Assembly (NCBI GenBank): GCA_025059945.1 | Contig: JANXDC010000004.1 | Location: 1-64,000, forward strand | Length of the DNA stretch: 64,000 nucleotides | Origin: Bacteroidota bacterium | GTDB taxonomy: Bacteria > Bacteroidota > Rhodothermia > JANXDC01 | Direction: 5' to 3' | In this document: piece after piece, positions 36,226 to 45,164 of the stretch | Position numbering within the stretch: the first letter of the stretch is position 1 | Layout: each line of letters opens with the position of its first letter | Program-made: the position numbers and the translations under genes | The notes under the pieces: model-generated | What the model was told of the DNA's origin: nothing | The model's input: only the letters and a program-made list of their open reading frames with translations | Databases searched by the model: none

Positions 36226-38696
36226 CGCAACGGCTCCAGGCGCAGTGAAGGGCCCCGAATGCGGGCGCCCGTGCTATCCCAAAGCAAGCGCTTGTAGCGC
36301 CCCGCAAGCCAATCGGCCAGCTGATCGCCGTAGTGGCGGCTTACGGGATGTCCGGATTGCCCCCCCGGAAGGCTGGAGTAGCTGCTTGTGGGATCGGCCA
36401 GGTCTACGATGCGCCGGATCGAGGCCCCTACGCGCATCGCATACGGCTCGGTGAGCCAATATTGGGCCTGGGGGATGGTCGTATAGCTTCCCGCAGCCCC
36501 GTAGGGGCCCAGACAGAAAAGGCCGCGTACGAGCAGGCGCAGCAGCCCATGCGCGTTCGGGCGGCGGGCCGCCTCGCCCAGCAGCGGGGGCTCAAGGGTC
36601 AGGGTGTGCAAATGCTCCCAGCGCCAATTATGGCTCTCTGGCCCCAGGCGGGCCGATAGGTCCCGGACGGCCTCTTCGAGGGCCTGCCGAATTCGCAGCT
36701 CGCGCCCCTCGATTTCGGCGGTGCGGGGATCGTCGTACCAGGGACTTTCGGGTTGCGCTATAAGCGCCTCCACCGTACGCACAGGGGCCAGGGCGATAAA
36801 GAGCCAGTGCGCGTAAGATGGCCCCATAGCCTCGGCAAACAGCAGGCGGCAGAAGGCCAGAAACCAGGACTCAAAAATCGAGGCCGCTATGCTTTCCGGG
36901 CCGTATCCGTAATCCCAGGCGCGCAGATACGCCAGAGCCTCTCGAACAGGTCCTGAGGGCGATCCTTGACCTTCGAAGGCGCGCAGGATGTAGGGCACAA
37001 GGCGCCGCGCAAAGGGGCTGAGCAGGTCCGTCTGCGCGCGCATCATGTCGGCCACCGTAAGGTCTGTTCGGTTTTCCAGCAGCTCTCGGATGCGTTCGAT
37101 GCGAGCCGAGGGCTCCCAGAGCTCGGATAGGTAGTAGGGATAGTCCGGCGGCGCAGGCGGATTGTTGGCCGTTGCGATGAACCCCGATGGCGGATCAAAC
37201 AGCTGCGGTTGGGCCTCAAAGGGCACGTACCCGATCCAGCGCCCTCGCGTCTCCCATCCTCGGGCCAGGGGTTGCGGCCGACCCCCTTGTCGAATCGGGA
37301 TGCGGCCCGCAAGCAGGTAGCCGATACGGCCCGTTACGTCCGCGTACACGAAGTTCTGCGCCGGGACACCGAAGTCGCGCAGGGCCTCTTGAAACTCCCC
37401 CCAATTGCGGGCTCGGTTGACGCCCCAGAGGGCGCGTAGCTCATGACTGCGCTCCAGACCTGTCCAGCGCATCGCGATCAGCCGGTCCCGGATCTGAGCC
37501 GAATCCGGTAGAAGGTCCGTTACGACGGGCCCCCGCTCCGTGTAGCGGATCACAATGAGGCTATCCGGTCGGCCCTTGATGCGGATGCGCTCCGTACGGG
37601 TCTGAAAACGCGCGTATGTGATCGCCCCGGCGGGACGTCCTGCAGAATCCGTGCGCTCGGCGCTAAGCACGTACCAGCCCGGTCTTCGGGGGTCAACGGC
37701 TTCTAGGTAAAAGTCGCAGTCATCGAGCATGGCGTTCGTCACACCCCAGGCGATTCGTTCGTTGTGCCCCAGCACCACGGCCGGACCTCCGGGTAGTGTG
37801 GCGCCCACTAGGCGCCAGCCCGGCCCATGTAGCGCGACCTCGTACCAGCGGGGCGGAACCTGCAACATGAGGTGCGGATCGTTAGCCAGCAGGGGTTTGC
37901 CGGAGCGCGTGCGCAAGCCGGAGACAACCCATGCGTTCGACCCGGCCGCTGAAGGGGAGCCAAACCAATCCGCTAGCAGCTCGTGCACGCGCTGAAGCGC
38001 CTGCAGGGTTTTGCTTATGCTGGAGGGCGCGACCTGCTGCTCTGGATACGGTATGGGCCAGAGGGCGCGAAAGCGCGCGGAATCCAGCCGCTCGGCCAGC
38101 ACCCCCAAAGTGGTCTCGATCCGCCAGGCGAAGTTGAGCTCCCAAGCCATCAGCCGCACCAGTCCCAGCGAATGCAGGGGGCTCCAAGGAAGCGGATCGA
38201 AGCCGACGAGGGCATGCTCTACCGGACGCGGACGCCGACGGCTGGCCGCGTTCACCCCGGCGCTATAGGCTTCAAGCCGAGCCCGCTCCTGCGGGGTGAG
38301 CTCCCGCCAGAGCGCCTGGGCCATCTGCCAGATGCCGATCGTGCGCAGCAGACGATCCAAGGGCACAAGCTCGGGGCCGAAGAACTCGGCAAACCGGCCC
38401 TCTGTGGCAAGCTGCAGCAACGTCATCTGCCATCGGCGTTCATAGGCGTGCACGTAGCCCAAGGCGAAGAACAGGTCCTCTTCCGTTTCCGCATAGATGT
38501 GCGGCACTCGGCTTGAGTCCCATTGGATCAAAACGGGCCTGCTGAGGCCATCGAGCCGGATTTGGCCTCGATACTCGGGCAGGGGACGGTAGACCAGAAA
38601 CCAGACCACAAGGCCTGCAAAGGCGGCAAAGCCTATCAGGGCGAAAAACAGGCCCCAAAGCCAGCGCCTTAGCGGCCCTCCTATCGCCGGGGCCAT
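36222..38696 (-). CDS. Penicillin-acylase-family N-terminal nucleophile hydrolase
   Basis: The precursor has 824 residues. A membrane helix at 13-36 anchors or exports it. The alpha chain follows, then the autocleavage site AAGSNAWVVSG, with Ser253 as the expected new N-terminal nucleophile. LANDPHLMLQVPPRWYEVALHGPGWRLVGATLPGGPAVVLGHNERIAWGVTNAMLDDCDFYLE is the start of the beta chain and is highly diagnostic. These periplasmic enzymes cleave amides such as beta-lactams, N-acyl amino acids or acyl-homoserine lactones; which one is unknown. The start overlaps the TPR gene by 16 bases and the stop overlaps the kinase by 4. Confidence 0.93.
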   Translation of the reverse strand: MAPAIGGPLRRWLWGLFFALIGFAAFAGLVVWFLVYRPLPEYRGQIRLDGLSRPVLIQWDSSRVPHIYAETEEDLFFALGYVHAYERRWQMTLLQLATEGRFAEFFGPELVPLDRLLRTIGIWQMAQALWRELTPQERARLEAYSAGVNAASRRRPRPVEHALVGFDPLPWSPLHSLGLVRLMAWELNFAWRIETTLGVLAERLDSARFRALWPIPYPEQQVAPSSISKTLQALQRVHELLADWFGSPSAAGSNAWVVSGLRTRSGKPLLANDPHLMLQVPPRWYEVALHGPGWRLVGATLPGGPAVVLGHNERIAWGVTNAMLDDCDFYLEAVDPRRPGWYVLSAERTDSAGRPAGAITYARFQTRTERIRIKGRPDSLIVIRYTERGPVVTDLLPDSAQIRDRLIAMRWTGLERSHELRALWGVNRARNWGEFQEALRDFGVPAQNFVYADVTGRIGYLLAGRIPIRQGGRPQPLARGWETRGRWIGYVPFEAQPQLFDPPSGFIATANNPPAPPDYPYYLSELWEPSARIERIRELLENRTDLTVADMMRAQTDLLSPFARRLVPYILRAFEGQGSPSGPVREALAYLRAWDYGYGPESIAASIFESWFLAFCRLLFAEAMGPSYAHWLFIALAPVRTVEALIAQPESPWYDDPRTAEIEGRELRIRQALEEAVRDLSARLGPESHNWRWEHLHTLTLEPPLLGEAARRPNAHGLLRLLVRGLFCLGPYGAAGSYTTIPQAQYWLTEPYAMRVGASIRRIVDLADPTSSYSSLPGGQSGHPVSRHYGDQLADWLAGRYKRLLWDSTGARIRGPSLRLEPLR

Positions 38697-39592
38697 CGGG
38701 CTAGCTCCGCTTCAGCAGCGATGTATCCGAAGGCGGCCCAATTGGCGCTTTGGATCAAGCGCTCAAAGAGCGCGCGTGCGCGCTCCGGATGGCCCGTGTA
38801 GAGGTAATAGTTGCCCACCCCATAGCCTTGCGTAAGATAAGTCAGCTCATCGGCGTCTGGACCGAGCAACGCCTCGGCCGAAAGCTCTCCGCGATAGAAG
38901 CGCAGCCGGTTCAGGTAGGCGTGGTTCTCCAGGATGCGCATCCGATCCAGGCGCAGGGTATCGAGCAGTCTTTGGGCCTCCTGATGACGGCCAAGCCGGC
39001 GCAGGCTCATGTAGAGCCAGTCCAAAGTGGCCACGCGCATATCGTCTGTGGTGGCCCGCTCCAGGGCAGCCCGGTAGGCCGCAAGGGCGCGCGCGAAGTC
39101 GCCTTTAAGGTAATAGGCCAGCCCGAGATGGTAGTAGATGTTACCCTGCAGGGTGCTCGTGGGGATCCCGTGCGGATTGGGCAGGCCGTCGGGTTCGACT
39201 TCGTCGGGCTTTCCGCGGGTGAGTCTAGCGGCCCGCTCCAGGTCTTCGATGGCCCGGTCAAACTGGCGCAGCGTGATATACCGATGCCCTCGGTGCCGAT
39301 ACAGGCGGGGGTCTTGCGGAAAGCGGGCTATCGCCTCCGTGTATAGGGCCACGGCCTCCCGGTAGCGGCCCAGATAGGCCGTGCGGCGGCCCAGCCAGAT
39401 CCAGTTTTCGACGTTACCCGAATCGGCCCGCAGCCGCGTGTGCGCCTCTTGCCATTGCGCCTCATAGCGGGCCCGGGTTTCCGGGGCGAGCTGAGGGCGA
39501 TACAGAGGGCGACCAAGAAGCGAAAGCGCCTCCGGCTCTTGAGCGTAGGCGGCCGGGGCTCCCAAGAGAAGCGCAAACAGCCATCGCCTCAT
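38681..39592 (-). CDS. Secreted TPR-repeat protein
   Basis: The protein has 303 residues. MRRWLFALLLGAPAAYAQ is a cleavable signal peptide. TPR-like helices begin at about 60: NWIWLGRRTAYLGRYREAVALYTEAIARFPQDPRLYRHRGHRYITLRQFDRAIEDLERAARL, then YYHLGLAYYLKGDFARALAAYRAALERA, YMSLRRLGRHQEAQRLLDTL and YYLYTGHPERARALFERLI. It is likely a periplasmic scaffold with no enzymatic motif. Its start overlaps the SpoIIE-phosphatase gene by 4 bases and its end overlaps the acylase gene by 16, so it is made with them. Confidence 0.85.
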   Translation of the reverse strand: MRRWLFALLLGAPAAYAQEPEALSLLGRPLYRPQLAPETRARYEAQWQEAHTRLRADSGNVENWIWLGRRTAYLGRYREAVALYTEAIARFPQDPRLYRHRGHRYITLRQFDRAIEDLERAARLTRGKPDEVEPDGLPNPHGIPTSTLQGNIYYHLGLAYYLKGDFARALAAYRAALERATTDDMRVATLDWLYMSLRRLGRHQEAQRLLDTLRLDRMRILENHAYLNRLRFYRGELSAEALLGPDADELTYLTQGYGVGNYYLYTGHPERARALFERLIQSANWAAFGYIAAEAELARWPRR

Positions 39593-42066
39593 GGATCTGC
39601 TCCTGGCTCATGGGTTTGCGGATGCAGGCGGATCACGACCAAGGTGCGATCATCCGTTCGCGAGGCGCCGTTTTCAAACCGCTCCACGGCCCGCAGCAGC
39701 TCCTCCAGAATGCCCTCAGCGGGTTGGTGGGCGTGTTCTTGGATCAGCGTAAGGAGCACTTTTTCCTCCAAAAGCTCCCGCTGGGCGTTGCGGGCCTCGC
39801 TTAGGCCGTCGGTGTAGAGCACGAGCACGTCGCCGGGCTCCAGATGAATACGCTCCTCAACGAGATGGGCCTCGAAGCGAGAGTCGGCCACCAAGCCGAT
39901 CGCCATGCCCGGAGGGCGCAGCGACTCAACCGCTTTTTGGCCGCGGTGCCACAGCAGCAGCGGAGTGTGTCCGGCGCGGGCGAAGGTAAAGCTTCGATCC
40001 CGGAGGTCCAGGATACCGTAGAGCATAGACAGGAAAAGCCCGCGCTGGGCGTGTCGATGAAAGAGTCGGTTGAGCCGGCACAGCACCTCAGCCGGCGGCA
40101 GCCCCTGTTCGCTGAGGGGTTGCACAAGACCTTTAACCAGGGTCATGTAAAAGGCCGCGGGGATGCCCTTGCCGCTCACGTCTCCGATGAGCACCCCAAT
40201 CCGATGCGCGTCGAGCTCGCAGAAGTCGTAGTAGTCGCCTCCGACCTCCAGAGCCGGTTCGCAGCGGGCGGCGATCTCCAGTCCAGGCCGCTGGGGCGTG
40301 CGCCGGGGCAGAAAGGAAAGCTGCACTTGCCGGGCGATCTCAAGCTCCCGCTCCAAGCGCTGCCGGCGGGTCAGCTCCTGTAGGTAGGCGGGTAGATACG
40401 GGCCCTCTTCCTCTGAGCTCGGTTTAAGCAGGCCGAGCGCGTAACCGGCCGCAAGCAGCAGGAGCGGAAACGCCAGCAGGGCCACGCCATCGCCCGTAAG
40501 CGAGCCCGTCAGGGGTGACCCCAACTCCCGCAGCCCCCACCAGGCGCTTGCGCCCCAGTAGGCGAGCCAAGCCGTGAGCGCGTCGTAGCGCCAAAACAAC
40601 CAGCCCATGACCAGGCCCGAGGCGGCCTGTGGAAGGGCTTGCGCCGTCCAGGGGTGCAGCGAAAACCCCATCGGATCCCCCGCTAAGCCCACCCACAGCA
40701 GGGCAGGCCCCAGCCCGAACACCCAGGGCCGAGGCCAGCGCCGATACACGAGCGCCACCCCTCCCAGCAGACCCATAAGCACAAGGAATCCTCCTAGCCA
40801 CCCCGAAGCCCCCAGTACAAACAGGGCGTACGGCCGAATGAGCATAGGCGTCCAGTCTTGGCTCCGCTGGTCGAAGGAGGCTGGAGCCTCAGGGATAAGC
40901 GCGATCAAAAGCGCCGTAAGCCCCGCCAAGGCCAGCGCGCCCAGCCCTCCGCGCCGTAAGGCCTGGGCCAGCGCGCGAGAGCGTAGATCCCCCCGCGCAA
41001 GGGCGGCCAGGGCCCGAAAGCGATCCGGGCTGATCTGTCGCGCTAGCGACTCCGCCGTGGCGCCCAATACAAAAAAGACCCCCGCCCCGCCCAGAAGAGC
41101 CAATAGAAAGGTGAAGACCACCGGGATTACGGCTAGCCAAAAATCCCCTTGCGGAGGATCTTGTGCGGACAGATTCGATACGGGCAAAACAAGCGCTATC
41201 GTAGCTAGTACCGCTCCCCCTACCGCTATAGATAAAGCGAAGGGTACGTCAACAAGACGAGCGTGCAGGCGTCTTAGGAACACCACCAGCAGGGCTACAC
41301 CCACGAGTAGGTAGGTGCCTAAGCGCAGCATGAAGTCGCCGAGCTCGGACCCAAACGCGGCCCTTTTGAGGGGCTCCCAGCGCGGTCGCAACGCCAATAG
41401 CCGTCCGTCCGATCCGATGTGCGCTACGACCCGAACGGGGCGCTCCAGCAGGGGCAGCTGCGCCATACCCGAGACCTCATAGCCCAGGGCCGGAAGGAGG
41501 CGAACGGAGTCGGGCCTCCAACCCAGCCTGCCCCACAATGTGGTCCCCAGCCGGAGGCGCGCTAGCGCCCAAGCGGAATCACGCGCAAGCGCTCCGTCAG
41601 CGCTTTGCTCGATCGGAGGGGGGCCGTGCCGCTCTAAGTACCACGGAAGTCCGGCCGGGTTCAGGCGTACGCGCAGGGAAGCCGATCCGCGAGCTCCCTC
41701 TGCCCGGGACATCGGGGCCGAGTTTGTGTCGCGCTCCTGAGGCTCCCAGGAGACCTCCCAATAGTAAGCCGGGAGGTGCGCACCGTGTTCACGCAAACGC
41801 CGCGTAAGGCCCATGCGGCCGTGTTGCTGACCGAGCAGCTCCAGCAGTTCCGGGGTGCGCCGGAATACGGCCTGTGCCGTCAATCCCCCCACGTCATAGC
41901 CTTGAGCCCGCACGAAACGCTCCGCTAGCCGCACAGCCGACGTTCTGTCGAGGTAAAAGCGCACCGCCTGATCGGGATGTTGATAGGGCAAAAACACAAA
42001 AAACGCCACCGCTCCCAGGCAGGCGGCTAGCCATAGAACCAGCTCTCTTCGGGATACGAGGCGCAT
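39589..42066 (-). CDS. Membrane SpoIIE/RsbU-type serine phosphatase
   Basis: The protein has 825 residues. A membrane helix lies at about 10-27, an extracytoplasmic region at about 30-240, then a cluster of roughly eight or more hydrophobic segments (about 245-560), and finally a cytoplasmic PP2C-type domain from about 590. Metal-site motifs are LEVGGDYYDFCEL, VLIGDVSGKGIPAAFYM, LVLYTDGLSEARN and TDDRTLVVIR, all intact. Such phosphatases usually act on an anti-anti-sigma STAS protein; none is encoded nearby. It is the first gene of the coupled minus-strand series and its stop overlaps the TPR gene start (ATGA). Confidence 0.92.
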   Translation of the reverse strand: MRLVSRRELVLWLAACLGAVAFFVFLPYQHPDQAVRFYLDRTSAVRLAERFVRAQGYDVGGLTAQAVFRRTPELLELLGQQHGRMGLTRRLREHGAHLPAYYWEVSWEPQERDTNSAPMSRAEGARGSASLRVRLNPAGLPWYLERHGPPPIEQSADGALARDSAWALARLRLGTTLWGRLGWRPDSVRLLPALGYEVSGMAQLPLLERPVRVVAHIGSDGRLLALRPRWEPLKRAAFGSELGDFMLRLGTYLLVGVALLVVFLRRLHARLVDVPFALSIAVGGAVLATIALVLPVSNLSAQDPPQGDFWLAVIPVVFTFLLALLGGAGVFFVLGATAESLARQISPDRFRALAALARGDLRSRALAQALRRGGLGALALAGLTALLIALIPEAPASFDQRSQDWTPMLIRPYALFVLGASGWLGGFLVLMGLLGGVALVYRRWPRPWVFGLGPALLWVGLAGDPMGFSLHPWTAQALPQAASGLVMGWLFWRYDALTAWLAYWGASAWWGLRELGSPLTGSLTGDGVALLAFPLLLLAAGYALGLLKPSSEEEGPYLPAYLQELTRRQRLERELEIARQVQLSFLPRRTPQRPGLEIAARCEPALEVGGDYYDFCELDAHRIGVLIGDVSGKGIPAAFYMTLVKGLVQPLSEQGLPPAEVLCRLNRLFHRHAQRGLFLSMLYGILDLRDRSFTFARAGHTPLLLWHRGQKAVESLRPPGMAIGLVADSRFEAHLVEERIHLEPGDVLVLYTDGLSEARNAQRELLEEKVLLTLIQEHAHQPAEGILEELLRAVERFENGASRTDDRTLVVIRLHPQTHEPGADP

Positions 42067-42170
42067 AGGGTCGCCGATTTACGTTGACAAGATACAACGG
42101 GTGCAAAAAAAGGGAAGCCCGTTAGGCTTAACGCGGACGAGCGATAGACTGTAGCCGACTTTAGGGAACG

Positions 42171-42202
42171 AAAAACCCCATCCGCCTCAAGAGCGGATGG
42201 GG
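42171..42202 (-). terminator. Intrinsic terminator of the tRNA-Ala gene
   Basis: Read on the minus strand, CCCCATCCGC pairs exactly with GCGGATGGGG around the loop TCTTGAG and is followed by TTTTT. It starts 14 bases after the tRNA 3' end. Confidence 0.9.
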
Positions 42203-42216
42203 ACTTCTAGCAGCTG

Positions 42217-42290
42217 TGGACCCGAGGGGAGTCGAACCCCTGACCTCGTGAATGCCATTCACGCGCTCTAGCCAACTGAGCTACGGGCCC
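42217..42290 (-). tRNA. tRNA-Ala, anticodon GGC
   Basis: The 74-base cloverleaf is complete. The acceptor stem GGGCCCG pairs with CGGGTCC and contains the G3-U70 pair that identifies alanine tRNA. The D arm is GCTC-AGTTGGCTA-GAGC; the anticodon stem CGTGA/TCACG encloses ATGGCAT, so the anticodon is GGC. The T arm is AGGGG-TTCGACT-CCCCT; the discriminator is A. CCA is not encoded. A terminator follows. It lies between recR and the phosphatase series and is probably its own transcript. Confidence 0.97.
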
Positions 42291-42366
42291 ATTGGGGATG
42301 GCAAAGATAACCGCATCAAGAAGGGCAAGTCAAGACGCGCTCGGCATCTTCTTGGCGGGCGCAGCC

Positions 42367-42987
42367 CTACTGAAGGGCTATGCGACCCTCTAGGGCGCGC
42401 AGCAGCGTGGCCTCATCGGCGAACTCCAGATCGCCGCCAATCGGCAGGCCGCGCGCAATTCGGCTGATCCGAACCCCCAGCGGGCGGAGTAGCTGCGCCA
42501 GATAATAGGCCGTCGCATCGCCTTCGGTGTTGGGATTAAGGGCTAGAATGACCTCCTGCACGGGCTCCCCTTGAGAGGCGGCCTCCTGGATACGCGCCAC
42601 CAGTTGTCGGATCTTGAGATCATCGGGTCCTACGCCCTGCAGGGGGGAGATCACCCCTCCTAATACGTGATACAAGCCCCGGTATTCGTTTGTGCGTTCG
42701 ATCGCCAGCACGTCGTTGGGTTCTTCCACGACGCAGATCGTGCGCCGATCGCGGCGGGGATGGGTGCAGATCGCGCACGGATCCTCATCGGTTACGTTGT
42801 GGCAGATTCGACAGAAGCGGACCTCGTCTTTCAAGGCCAGCAGGGCTTCCGCCAGGCGCGCCACCTCCTCCCGGGGGCGCCTGAGCAGATACATGGTGAG
42901 CCGCTGGGCCGTTTTGCGGCCGATCGAGGGCAGACGGCTTAGCTCCAGAATCAACCGTTCTACGGCTGCTGCGGTGTACTGCATCAC
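42367..42987 (-). CDS. recR: Recombination mediator RecR
   Basis: RecR (206 residues) works with RecF and RecO to load RecA at gaps. The N-terminal helix-hairpin-helix has [23 protein letters not shown], the zinc finger ligands are Cys59, Cys62, Cys71 and Cys74, and the Toprim domain holds [28 protein letters not shown] and [21 protein letters not shown]. Its start overlaps the ybaB stop, as in the classic dnaX-ybaB-recR operon. Confidence 0.97.
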   Translation of the reverse strand: MMQYTAAAVERLILELSRLPSIGRKTAQRLTMYLLRRPREEVARLAEALLALKDEVRFCRICHNVTDEDPCAICTHPRRDRRTICVVEEPNDVLAIERTNEYRGLYHVLGGVISPLQGVGPDDLKIRQLVARIQEAASQGEPVQEVILALNPNTEGDATAYYLAQLLRPLGVRISRIARGLPIGGDLEFADEATLLRALEGRIALQ

Positions 42988-43307
42988 CAGCCAGGAAGCC
43001 TAAATCCAGGGGGCAACAAGCCGGCCGTAATCCGGCTCATTTCCTCTTGTGCTAGCCGGCGGGCCTCCTCTAGGGCCTTGTTTACGCCGGCAACGAGCAG
43101 GTCCTCTAGCACCTCTCGCTCTTCAAGGTTCAGGGCGCTGGGCTCAATCTGGATGCGCACGATCCGACCCGAAGCGGAGGCCGTGATCTGCACAAGCCCA
43201 CCTCCGACTTCGACAGAGGTGGTTTTGCGTTCTAATTCCGCCTCCAGCGTGGCAACGCGTTGTTGCAGCTCCTGGAGTTTGCCGAACAGGTCAGCGAGGT
43301 TCAGCAT
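42984..43307 (-). CDS. ybaB: YbaB/EbfC-family nucleoid-associated protein
   Basis: The protein has 107 residues from ATG 43307 ([25 protein letters not shown]), chosen because GGAGG sits just before it. The family forms dimers with long helical arms that bind [62 protein letters not shown] fits the family well. It lies 11 bases after dnaX and overlaps recR. Confidence 0.92.
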   Translation of the reverse strand: MLNLADLFGKLQELQQRVATLEAELERKTTSVEVGGGLVQITASASGRIVRIQIEPSALNLEEREVLEDLLVAGVNKALEEARRLAQEEMSRITAGLLPPGFRLPGW

Positions 43308-43318
43308 AAGCCTCCGTT

Positions 43319-45088
43319 TTACCAAATGGGTTCCGCCCCGAAGCGTTCTAGCAAGCGCCTCAGGGCGGGATATTGTTCCTGCAGTCGACGAAACTCCTCT
43401 AGGGGGTCCGGCGGCACAACGCTCGGATGCACGTCAACGGTCTCGGCGTTTTCAGGAAGAATAAAGTGCAGGCCATACGCCAATCCGAAAAAGGCCTCCA
43501 GATGTCGGCGCAGCGACAAGCGCTGTTCGGAGAGCGTTTTCTGATGAAAGGGATCTGGGGTGAGCACCTCCAAATGTCGCTCTGTGATACGATAAGGGCG
43601 ACAGGCGCTCAGTAACGCGGCCAGTCGCACGGAATGCGAACGCACGTGGCGCACAAAATCACTCCAGGCCTGCTGGAGCGCCTCCACGTTCGGCTGCGCC
43701 GGCGTCGCTGGGGCCTCGATTTTGCGGGCTGCGTTACCCTCCATGGGTGGGGGCGGATCAGGGGGGGAGGGAAAGGCCTTGGCACCTAGGGCGGGAGGGC
43801 CGAAGGGAGGGCGAATGGGTTCTGGCGTCGCCGGATCCGGGGCCGTAGCGGATGGTTTAGGAGTAGAGCGAGGTTCCGGCGCAGGGAGGGGGGAAGAGGC
43901 ATCCGAGGAAGAAGGGGCTGCTCCGCGCGGCGTTCCGGTTAGGCGCCGTTCCAGTTTGTCTATGCGCGCGATGAGCTCTTCTAGTTCCACCGTACGTTCT
44001 AGGGAGGCCAGCCGCACCAGGGCCCACTCCAGTTTAAGCCGGGGCTGCGGATGGCCCTTGAGGGTTTGCTCCGTATCGGATACGATGCGGAGCATCCGGT
44101 ATAGATCGGCCTCCCGTAGCTCGCGGGCTAGCTCCGCATAACGGGCCCGGTCCGCCTCAGAGGCCTCAATAAGCCTCGTATCTCCCCCCATTATGCGGGC
44201 TACGAGCACATGCCGCAGGTGTTCAGCTAGCCCCTGCAGGAACTCCGTCGGATCTACACCGTGCTGAAACAGCTCATCCACCAGGCCAAAGGCCTCGGCC
44301 ACGTCCCGCTTTCGCACTAGATCGGTGGCCCGGAAAAAGTATTCCGCATGCACCACCCCCAGAGCCTGGACTAGCTCGTCGTATTGCAACTGGGCTCCGC
44401 AGAGGCTTATGGATTGATCGAGCAAACTTAAAGCGTCGCGCAGAGAGCCTTCGCTGCGGCGTGCGATCAGGTGCAGGACTTTGTCGTCCGCCTCAACGCC
44501 TTCTTGCGCGCATACCGCCCTGAGATGGTCCACGATGTCGGCCGTGCCGATGCGGCGAAAACCAAAGCGCTGACAGCGCGACAGAATCGTGGGCAGCACT
44601 TTCTGCGGTTCGGTTGTCGCAAATATGAACAGCACATACGGAGGCGGCTCTTCTAGCGTTTTGAGCAGCGCGTTAAAGGCCGCATTCGAAAGCATGTGCA
44701 CTTCATCGACGATGTAAACCTTGTAGGGACCGTATTGGGGGGGGATGCGCACTTGTTCGCGCAACAGGCGCACGTCTTCTACGGAGTTATTGGAGGCCGC
44801 ATCGATTTCGATAATGTTCAGGCTGCGTCCCGAGACTACATCCAGGCAGGAAGGGCATGCGTTGCAGGGTTCCCCCTCCGGGCTCCGATGAGAGCAGTTG
44901 ACGGCCTTGGCCAGGATGCGGGCCACGCTTGTTTTCCCCACCCCACGCGGTCCGCTGAACAGATAGGCGTGCGCCACACGGCCGCTTTGGACGGCTTTCC
45001 GAAGGATTGCGGTCACATGGGGTTGCCCTACGACTTCCTGGAACCGCTGAGGGCGATACTTGCGGGCTGCGACTTGATATGCGCTCAT
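43319..45088 (-). CDS. dnaX: DNA polymerase III subunits gamma/tau
   Basis: DnaX (589 residues) is the clamp-loader ATPase. The start is ATG 45088 (MSAYQVAARKYRPQRFQEVVGQPHV); an in-frame TTG at 45145 is less likely. Walker A is GPRGVGKT at 46-53, zinc ligands are Cys65, Cys75, Cys78 and Cys81, the sensor-1 region is VLFIFATTEPQKVLPTILSRCQRF, and the Walker B-like motif is VYIVDEVHML. Domain III extends to about 375, then a Pro/Ser-rich linker to about 470 and a C-terminal tau region. I saw no long A-run that would shift frames to give gamma. The ATG lies inside a perfect 18-base palindrome. Confidence 0.96.
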   Translation of the reverse strand: MSAYQVAARKYRPQRFQEVVGQPHVTAILRKAVQSGRVAHAYLFSGPRGVGKTSVARILAKAVNCSHRSPEGEPCNACPSCLDVVSGRSLNIIEIDAASNNSVEDVRLLREQVRIPPQYGPYKVYIVDEVHMLSNAAFNALLKTLEEPPPYVLFIFATTEPQKVLPTILSRCQRFGFRRIGTADIVDHLRAVCAQEGVEADDKVLHLIARRSEGSLRDALSLLDQSISLCGAQLQYDELVQALGVVHAEYFFRATDLVRKRDVAEAFGLVDELFQHGVDPTEFLQGLAEHLRHVLVARIMGGDTRLIEASEADRARYAELARELREADLYRMLRIVSDTEQTLKGHPQPRLKLEWALVRLASLERTVELEELIARIDKLERRLTGTPRGAAPSSSDASSPLPAPEPRSTPKPSATAPDPATPEPIRPPFGPPALGAKAFPSPPDPPPPMEGNAARKIEAPATPAQPNVEALQQAWSDFVRHVRSHSVRLAALLSACRPYRITERHLEVLTPDPFHQKTLSEQRLSLRRHLEAFFGLAYGLHFILPENAETVDVHPSVVPPDPLEEFRRLQEQYPALRRLLERFGAEPIW

Positions 45089-45100
45089 AGCGCTATGAGC
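45083..45100. promoter_or_regulatory. Perfect 18-base palindrome over the dnaX start codon
   Basis: GCTCATAGCGCTATGAGC is exact over 18 bases and contains the dnaX ATG in its minus-strand right arm. In RNA it would fold as a 7-pair stem with a GCGC loop and cover the start codon. No Shine-Dalgarno site is evident just upstream, so this hairpin or a bound protein may set dnaX output. Confidence 0.55.
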
Positions 45101-45164
45101 TAGCCAGGGTTTGTTAAGGTACGCGGAATCGGGCGGCCGGTACAACCCATCCGGGACCGGGGTT

